DNA of 64,000 nt, taken from positions 649,108,468-649,172,467 of the forward strand of contig NC_081409.1 of assembly GCF_030272615.1 (NCBI RefSeq), in the 5' to 3' direction. The DNA is from Cryptomeria japonica (lineage: Eukaryota > Streptophyta > Pinopsida > Cupressales > Cupressaceae). Both the position numbers and the translations under genes were made by a program. Shown piece by piece: positions 56,500-64,000 of this stretch. The notes under the pieces were generated by a model. That model did no database searches. It had not been told where the DNA came from and worked only from the letters and a program-made list of their open reading frames with translations. The first letter of the stretch is position 1. The number at the start of each line of letters is the position of its first letter.

Positions 56500-58250
56500 A
56501 TGGAGGAAGAAGATACTCCTATATTCCACACTTTTGGATTTACCATTATTGACGAAGAAGTAGTCAATAGCACCATTAGAGACCTTGAGCAAGATTTCAA
56601 ATTTGATAGGCTAATGGAAAAATTGTTAGCAAAACAAAAAGAAAAATATCTCTTGATGTTGGCAAAATCTGGAGCTAAACTACCACAAGACTTTAACATA
56701 GAAAGCTTGACACAAGATGCAGAGGCAAGTAACACCCAAAACATAGATGATCCAAATAACAAGGACATGAACAAATAAAGTCATGAAGAAACAAGGAAAG
56801 AAAAGGATGACACAAGAAAATAGCATAGTGATAAGAGAAATCACAAAGAAACAAGGAGAAACTATGTGGATAATCCATTGTCAAATCTTACTCAACAAAT
56901 ACAAACTCTACAACAATAGCTGCAAGACATGCAAAATGGGACAAGCTCCAAGAAGTATTCACTAGAAGATATATGCCCATATTCGTTCAATAAAAATCTA
57001 AATATGATGCCATTTCCACAACATTGTGAGATTCCTAAATATGACAAATACGATGGAAAATCTGATCCTCAAGATCACATTAGGGAGTTTTGTACTATGA
57101 GCATGGAATTTTCTCATGATGAAACTTACCTTATGCATATTTTTCCTAGGAGTTTAAATAGACAATCAATGGAGTGGTTTTCAAGATTACCATCCAGAAT
57201 CAAATCCTTTGAAGAACTTGTGAATAGGTTTATTTCACAATACTCTTCCAATATAAGGAATGAAATAACAATGTTGGATCTCTGCAATGTTAAATAAAAA
57301 AATGGTGAATCCTTCATGATTTTCTTACAATGATGGAAATGTATGTTTAATAGGTATCCCCAAGATGTACTTGATCAAGAAAAAATGGACATATTCATTG
57401 ATAATCTTATCAGTGAAATGAGTTATTGACTCAGGATGCAATGTCCTCCCTCTTTTGCCAAAATGATCGAGAATGGTCTGAAAATAGAGAACGCAATGGT
57501 AAAGAAAGGAGAAATAAAACTTTACAATAATTCATACAACAACAACAACAACAATAACAATGACAACAACAATGACAAACCCAAGTTCTGGTCAAAGAAT
57601 AGGAATGCTAGCAATGAAGGGAATGATGATAATAGTACTGCAAAACAACAACAACCAATTTTTAATCTATCAAGTCAAATCCCAAGAAATAACAATCCAA
57701 AAAACAATAAAGCCAAGTCCTTTTTCTCCAATCCTCAGAGGAAATTCACAAACATTGGAGAATCCTTGGAATCAGCCCTAAAAACTTTGCTTGCCAATAA
57801 ATTGATTGTTTTACCAGAAGCAAGAAGTTATGAACCACCAGTCAAGCCCAATTGGTGGAATGACAATCATTTTTGCAATTATCATCAGAATAAAAGACAC
57901 CTAACAAATGATTATTAGAGATTGAAACACCTTATCCAAGATCTAATCGATAATGGATCCATCACTATGGATAGCCATAAGACAAACAAATCACACTTGG
58001 CTTTCAAAACTCCACTTCTGAATTATGACAAAGGTGAATCATCCCAATTAAAAGATGACAATGGAAAAGCCAAAGTTAATTATACTAATACATATGATGA
58101 TGTGGTAAATGTGATCATTGTTAACAAAAATCCATCTTCAGAACCAATCAATGTTATCACGAGAAGTAAAGCAAAGGTTACCTTTCCTAGTATAGCAAAA
58201 GACCCAACATCCAAATCACAACAATACAATTTAGTAGAGCAATTACAATG
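56500..58250 (+). pseudogene. Tat-B gag
   Basis: The frame starts MEEEDTPIFHTFGF (56500). It reaches a Ty3-type gag domain with PKYDKYDGKSDPQDHIREF (near 57030-57085), LMHIFPRSLNRQSMEWFSRL (near 57130-57190) and FEELVNRFISQY (near 57208). After an Asn-rich tract (57535-57580) comes a degenerate knuckle, FCNYHQNKRHLTNDY (near 57872-57915). The His and the first Cys remain; the last Cys is Tyr. Seven or so stops fall in it, including one straight after the knuckle (57916), but the frame is uninterrupted by indels to the protease. It would form particles and bind RNA. Confidence 0.88.
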
Positions 58251-59169
58251 AATACCCACTCAAATATCAATTCTAGAACTTCTCAAGGTTTCACCTATGC
58301 ATAAGGAAATTTTGGAGAAAGCTTTAGTGGAAACAACAGTTTCAAAAGATTTGGATGTAGATCAGTTCCAAAACATGGTAGGACACCTTATAGCTCCTCA
58401 TTACTTATCATTTTTTGAAAATGATGATGCATCCTTACAACATCCTCACAATGCTCCCTTACATGTTGAATTCTCCATTAATAAAACTCATGTCAAATGT
58501 GTGCTCATAGATGCAAGAGCTGGCTTAAACATTTGTGCATTAAGTCTGATAAAAGATTTGGGATATTCAGAGAATGTAGTGGACCCGAAAAAGAAAATAA
58601 CCATCAAGGCTTATGATGAAGAAGAATGTTCTTCTAAAGGAACCATTTTACTACCAATAAGGATAGGACATGTGGAAAGGGATACATTGTGTCAAGTCTT
58701 AGATTTGAACCTATCTTACAACATTCTTCTAGAAAGACCATGGATTCACAAGATGCAAGCAATTCCTTCTATGTATCATCAATGTGTGAAATTTCCACAT
58801 AAAGGAAAAGAGGTCACTATAATTGCAGATTCTAATCAATATTGCAATAATTTGAAGCCAACACAAGATACAAGAGTTCCACATAACAGAGAATCAGTAT
58901 ATCCTACCAAGGAAATTAAAGCAAAGTTATGGGAAACTTTTGAAGAAAAACTCAAGTTAAATGATGAAAGAATGGGAAAATACTCTTTGCATAATTTTCC
59001 ACTTTCCCTAAAGTCATATGGTAAGACTACAGATATTCAATCAAAGCCAAAACGTATGTTTAAAGGAACATTTGTTAGTGTTGGAACTCTTGAAGAAGAA
59101 AATGAAGACAAAGACATTCTTGGTTGGTTGTACAAGGATGAAGACAAAACTATATCAACAACAACATAA
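58251..59169 (+). pseudogene. Tat-B aspartic protease
   Basis: PTQISILELLKVSPMHKEIL (first part near 58258) matches Tat-A. The catalytic site reads VLIDARAGLNICA (near 58503). Tat-A has DGG at this place, so the Gly pair is now Ala-Arg and the enzyme is probably dead. NILLERPWIHKMQAIPSMYH (near 58720) is the second conserved strand. The frame ends with a TAA at 59167-59169, beyond which the same frame continues into the G-patch-like motif. Confidence 0.88.
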
Positions 59170-60423
59170 GTCAATATTCCCATAAAACAATATGGCAAAG
59201 GATATGAAATCATGCAAACGATGGGATATGAAGGAAAAGGACAAGTTGGGAAGCAACATCAAGGTATTTCAGAACCTATTTGTCCACACTCACAGTCCAT
59301 GGAAGATAAATCTGGGCTGGGATATCTAAAGTCTAATCAAAAGCAACATAATCATCAATAGCAAAATTGGAGAAAGAAATCAGTTTCTAAAGAAGAAAAT
59401 TGGCAAGAAAAGCTACATCAAGTAGCTGAAACAATAACCAATAAACAAAAAGAGAAAGAACATAAAAAGAAAGAAGAGGAGATTATCATCAAAGGTGACA
59501 AAAAATATTGTCAACAAGTTCTTAAAATACAAACAAAGGCAAAATCTAAACAAGATATTCCAGAAGCAGTAAAAATAGAGATGACAAAAATCAGAGAACT
59601 TTTTGCACCATACGGCATTCCAGTATGGTATAGTGGAGTAATCTTAGATCAAGATTCAGAGACAAATTCCAATGAATATGAATGGGGTCCAGATGTCTTA
59701 TCTACTATATCAATTAAGGAAAACAATGAAGATCAAGCAGCTATCACGAAAGAAGACTATTCTATTGTAGAACAAAAGATGAAGTTAGAAATAAGACAAG
59801 AGAGAATTAGAATTCAGAGAAAAGAGGCATATGCAAAAAGAAAAGGGAATGACAAAGATAGAGAAGCAATGGCACAAGAAGTGCAAACAAAGATCAGATA
59901 TGAAAGAACCATAGAAGAATTAAGAGATAGTCAAGTTGGATTGACTATTAGTCCAAAAGAAGTTGAATTTGAAAGAAAATGAAATCTAGCAAAAGAATCC
60001 TCTTTATCACATACACAAGTATGTCAACTCCAAAATACAGATGAGGTCAATCAAGAAGGAATTTTTAGTGTTGAAGATGTGCATGTGGACATAATCCATT
60101 CATTTAAGGTACAAAAATCAATTGAAGAACCACTTGAGTGTGAACTACACAATGCTAATATTAATTTTGTTAAGACTAATTTGGAAACTCTTGGGAAAGA
60201 CAATTCTCAAAAACATTTAAACAGTACCTATTCTATGCCAAGCTATGATCATTATGTCATGAATGTTGAAACACTTAATGATCGTACTGATTACGATTTA
60301 CCTCTTCTTCAACCTAAATAAATTGATTGGGATAATTTAGACAGCCCCGAATTGAATGTCTTTTCCAATGATCATGACCTAGCCATGTACCTTAACGTTG
60401 TTGAACCTATTGTCTTCAAAATT
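59170..60423 (+). pseudogene. Tat-B post-protease linker with G-patch-like motif
   Basis: The frame continues after the stop with YGKGYEIMQTMGYEGKGQVG and SEPI (59190-59285), matching the Tat-A motif. A Lys/Glu-rich stretch follows, then SNEYEWGPDV (near 59670; Tat-A has SNEWEWSS), a strongly helical charged region (59770-59980) and YDLPLLQPK (near 60294). The last recognisable piece is VFSNDHDLAMYLNVVEPIV (near 60358-60415; Tat-A has NDEAIAEFLGL). RT should start about 500 bp further but is missing. Stops at 59359, 59980 and 60319. Confidence 0.75.
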
Positions 60424-61415
60424 TGACTCACTTCAACACCCTTATAATAAAATGATCAAACTCTATGCAAGAGGGATGTTAAGGGGAAGGAAACTCTTAG
60501 GACAACATATGACAAGGTTTAATTCAACCTTCTACACTTTGGACTTATTTAGAGTCTAGGCGGGTATACCTTTGTGAACCGAATTCACACTTTCAAAAGA
60601 TAAATCCATAGCAAACCAGTCCAGAAAACCAGTGGATCTATTCACCTTGAAACTAACTGAAACAAAAGAATGAAAATTATACTCAAATTCAATATTTTGA
60701 TCAACAAAAAATGCAATAAACAACTTCAATCAATACCAGTGCCTTATCCAAGGTCACAGAGTCATCTAAAACTCAGATAATACTCAAACAAAATATCTTT
60801 ATGCATCCCATTGGCTTGGTTTCAATTAATCCTTATACATGCCTAACACTTACAAGAATTTATGCATCCCAAATTAAATTATGATCATCAAGATTCAAAG
60901 TTTCTCCCAAAGAATTTACTGGTATGAGTGATCCCCGCATCTTTAATTTCCCTCCTAAAGAGAAAAGCCAGTGAACACATCTACTGAAAATAGCCTTGCT
61001 ACCCCATTCAAACAAAATAACCTTGGATTATTCAAAATGAAAACAGTAAACAAATTGTAAGCACACTCGAAGATGACACAAAGCTTTACTCAAAACCGAT
61101 GGTTTCTATATTGATATTATATTCAAAAAAATATTACAAGAAGTTTTTTAATATTCCCCATTAGACTCAGAAAAGCTCAGATAAATTTCTGCAACATTTT
61201 CTTACAATTCCTTTTGCAATGCCCTTTCCTCTAGTCCTAGTATCCATTTATAACAACATGGATTCACAAAGCTTCGGACATCTCGAGGAGAGTTTTTTAC
61301 AATCATTTCTTTCAAAACAAAGAGGTTACAAGCTTTTCACAAAAACAGTTACAAGCTCTTTTCGGCTTCTGCAGTTTCTTCAATAGGTTGTTTGGTTGTA
61401 ACTTCTTCTACCTTT
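60424..61415. other. No recognisable gene
   Basis: About 1 kb, AT-rich. There is no RT of Tat-B and no LTR. A purine run, ttaaggggaagg, at 60479 could be a polypurine tract, but no LTR start follows it. Confidence 0.5.
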
Positions 61416-64000
61416 TCAGGGGTGCTCATGGGTGGCATATTTTGTGGTCCACTCATCATACACATCATCGGTAGGCCATGAGAAATTAATCACCTTAGCT
61501 TTAGCCTTGGTCAACCTTTTCCAAGAGTTTCTCAATTTGTTGACTTCTGAATTGAGAAAACCATAATGTGCCTTAATTTTCTCTATCTCCTGTATTGTTA
61601 TAACAAAGAAAGAAGCATCATCTAGATCAATAATTCCTTTAATCCTTGTTGACAGTTTGGCTTCCATCTCCTTAAGCCACATTTGTTTATCCTTCAGTTG
61701 ATCCGGGATAGCAAAAACTCCTAGGAGCAACTCAAAAACTTGATCAGTATATTCCTTTTTGCATAAGTTAACTTTCCTATCAACATTATCCACCTCTGCT
61801 GCTAATTGTACTAAATCTTTAGTGATGTCACAAGTGGATTTAATGATAGGATTGGCCCCTTCTTCATCATAAGATGCACATATTTCTCCCTAGGCCTCCA
61901 CTTGTCAAAAATAGGTGTCAAAATGGCCTTATCTCCGCTAAGTTCATTCCATATATCCAAAATTTTACCTACATTATTATATAGCAATGAGGCATTTATT
62001 GTATCTGCAAAACTGGAAATGGTAGCCTTTACTCTCTCCTCATACTTCTTTGCATATAAGGCCTAAGCCTGTTTTAAATTTTCTAATTCTTGAAGAGTAA
62101 TCTCAACCATTTGAGAACTAGAGGGTGATGGAGATGGTGGAAACTCAACGATAGGGCTAGTGGGTGGAGGTCTTGCAGGAGAAGAGGAGATCATCAGTGT
62201 TGAAGACTCACCTTGATGGTATTGTCCAGTCAACTAGCTCTGCAGCTTAGCAATGATGCTATCCTTACCTCTTACCTCCTCCTTAGCACTATTGTAGGCC
62301 TTCAAAATTGTTTCCAACTTGACTTGGAGGATCTCTTTTTCTTTGGCTTCCTTTTCTACTACTGCAACATTAAATTTTGTAGTCTCGAGCACAGTGCTAG
62401 TAGCTTCCACTACCCCTATACTCTACACTCTCTTCACCATCATCCCACCAAGGTAACTTGACCCTGGGGTGTCTTTGTTTTTTTACTCTCATTTCTCTTG
62501 AGAGACCACATGACGAGTGCAGCATTATCCTTACTGAAAGTAATTCCCTCCATGGGTTTGGTCTCCTTCCTCACTGTGTCTAGTACCAGGGCATCTGCTA
62601 TATCCCACTTGGATAAAATAAGCACTCCAGCTTGTGCCACCATATCTCTCCCTTGCTTAGGGGTGATGGTTTTGAATTCTTCCATCATCTCTTGCTTTAT
62701 TTCCTCTTCTACTAGGGCTAGATCTTTATTAGGTTTCTCACCTTTTCTCTTTTCACATCTAGCATTGTATTTATCTATGTTTTGTTTCCATATAAACTGC
62801 ATAAATGCTTCTGATGTGACAAAATTGTTGTCAGCCAAGAAGGCATTACTTGCCTACTTTATCTCAGGATCCCACTCCTGGCCTTTGAGTTTAGCAGTGG
62901 TAATGTCCATTTCAGCAGCAAGGGGTTCTTCTGGCATTCCTTCTTCCACTTCATCATAAGTGTAGGCAATTTCCCCTAGACTGCCTAACTGTAGGAGTTG
63001 CTTAGTTGCTGCTTGCTCATCTCCTATGTGGATAGGGGATTGGGATGGAGAATACAAAGGTGCATCTGATTGTACTTCTTTCCTTACCCTTTGCTTCTTT
63101 GGGCTTTCTTGGATGTCAATGACATCTTGTATCTTCCTCTTTCCTTTAGAGGTAGAGGGCTCCCCTGTTGTAGGCATCAACACACTGTAACTAGATTTCT
63201 TGTGCAGTGTATAATCACTAGGAGGGATTGCTTTTCTAGAAGCTAACCTACTTAGGACCATTCTTTCCTTTTCAGGGTTGCTTTTGATTACAGCTTCCCT
63301 CTTCTCCTTCAAGGTATGCATCACATCCTCAAAGCAAATAATTAAAAACTTTATTTTCTCCTCCAGAGGGAAAAAACTAGACAATGGGTCATAGCTGGCA
63401 TCAAACTAATGCATGAAATCCAAGGATTTCTTATAAGCCACCCATTTCTCTTTCCTCAGCTCCTTCTCATCTAGATCAAACTCATTTCTGATAAGGTCTT
63501 CAGGAAACTGAAATTGATGAGGCCTACCTCTGCATGCTGCTCTCTTTCTAAACATGTCGTTAAAGAAGTCTTCTGGATCAGCACACCTGGATACTGCAGT
63601 AGACAAATGATAAGGCTTGAGGAAATCCTCAAAGCAATTCCAACCCCCTTTTGTTATTACAAATTGGTGGGCTATGGTAACTGTAGGGAAAATAGTCCCT
63701 TTACCCCTGCTTGTCAGTTCTGCCTCTTGTACACCACCAATTTGTCTAAGGATCTTTGCAATTCCTACTTTGAGAGGGACCTGGTAAGGTAGCAAGAATG
63801 GGGTGCCTCTAAAACCAAACACTTTGAAAACTGTCGAGACAGGATACAAATAAATGTCACCCCAATTGTGAACATGTTGTTCACCAAAAGTGATAACCCA
63901 AGAACACCTGCAAATCTTTCTATGAAATGGCCAATTTCAGTCTACAAAACACATCAGGGCTTGGACAACATAACATAGGACCCTAATTGATCCTCCTGCA
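61416..64000 (-). pseudogene. Unknown-family gene (copy 2), C-terminal two thirds, runs off the window
   Basis: Read from 64000 downwards: VHNWGDIYLYPV (near 63870), FKVFGFRGTPFLLPYQVP (near 63810), KWVAYKKSLDFMH, a Lys/Ser-rich segment with GKRKIQDVIDIQESPKKQRVR (near 63150, nuclear-signal-like), DEVEEGMPEEPLAAEM, KQGRDMVAQAGVLILSKWD (near 62640), then helical Lys/Glu-rich sequence to WPTDDVYDEWTTKYATHEHP (61420). The frame is constant from 63849 to 62440. TAG codons at 63403 and 62851 replace likely Gln. A frameshift follows below 62440. It aligns with copy 1 (26100-40496) in three separate blocks. No known domain. Confidence 0.7.

Larger units (their letters stand above)
45060..60423 (+). 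mobile_element. Ty3/gypsy Tat-type element B (5' part), interrupted by copia C
   Basis: A 5' LTR (45060-46179), primer site (46183), long leader, gag and protease with G-patch-like motif run rightwards on the plus strand. The leader is interrupted by copia C (48235-55830). Coding resembles Tat-A in the protease but is clearly diverged from it. The frame fades at about 60423, before RT. No 3' LTR is in the window, so the right limit is the end of recognised sequence, not a true end. It inserted into copia D (5 bp before the LTR: ggcta). Confidence 0.82.

Noticed and set aside
60475-60500. Purine run ttaaggggaagg as the polypurine tract and 3' end of Tat-B.
   Set aside because: No sequence resembling the Tat-B LTR start (TGAGCAATTAAAT) follows it.
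1-64000. tRNA, rRNA or organelle-derived inserts.
   Set aside because: No cloverleaf-like gene or rRNA motif was seen on reading. Only primer-binding sites complementary to tRNA 3' ends are present.

Overview
This window reads as nuclear DNA of a land plant with a large, transposon-packed genome. Nothing in it is prokaryotic: there are plant-type Ty1/copia and Ty3/gypsy LTR retrotransposons, tRNA-Met-type primer sites, GT-AG introns, microsatellites and very low gene density. The old, heavily nested, poorly purged elements suggest a gymnosperm, but the sequence alone does not prove it. I see no intact host gene, tRNA or rRNA.

Layout. 1-3213: 3' half of copia A (+), inserted into the 3' LTR of copia B (-, 3214-5731). 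The integrase of copia B is broken at 5732 by a CACTA-like terminus. 6870-7740 is a badly decayed gypsy integrase (-). 8189-21083 is a 12.9-kb Ty3/gypsy element of Tat type (Tat-A, -): two LTRs, protease, G-patch-like motif, RT, two RNase H domains, integrase, and an antisense plant-mobile-domain ORF between pol and the 3' LTR. Its gag and primer site are missing. 21697-25859 is a complete non-autonomous gag-protease-only LTR element (-). 26100-40496 is a decayed gene of unknown family (+), split by an 11.3-kb DNA transposon (28063-39373). That transposon carries a five-exon transposase gene (-) and a convergent three-exon gene of unknown function (+), plus a 1.7-kb dyad-symmetric satellite. 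41835-42460 holds the last four exons of an unknown spliced gene (-). 42489-45059 is the 5' end of a fourth copia-like element (D) with a coiled-coil, four-zinc-knuckle ORF. A second Tat element (Tat-B, +) starts at 45060 and encodes gag-protease to about 60423. Its leader is interrupted by a full-length copia C (48235-55830). 61416-64000 is a second copy (-) of the unknown gene family.

The genes do not form a pathway; they are layers of insertions. Order can be read from the nesting: copia B was hit by copia A; copia D was hit by Tat-B; Tat-B was hit by copia C; the unknown gene was hit by the DNA transposon. Almost all coding frames are ruined by TAG, TAA and TGA codons while staying in frame for kilobases. 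This is the signature of cytosine-methylation decay rather than indel decay.

The most novel items are the two-gene DNA transposon, the unknown gene pair, the phase-1 micro-exon gene, the antisense plant-mobile-domain ORF of Tat-A, and the coiled-coil/four-CCHC element.
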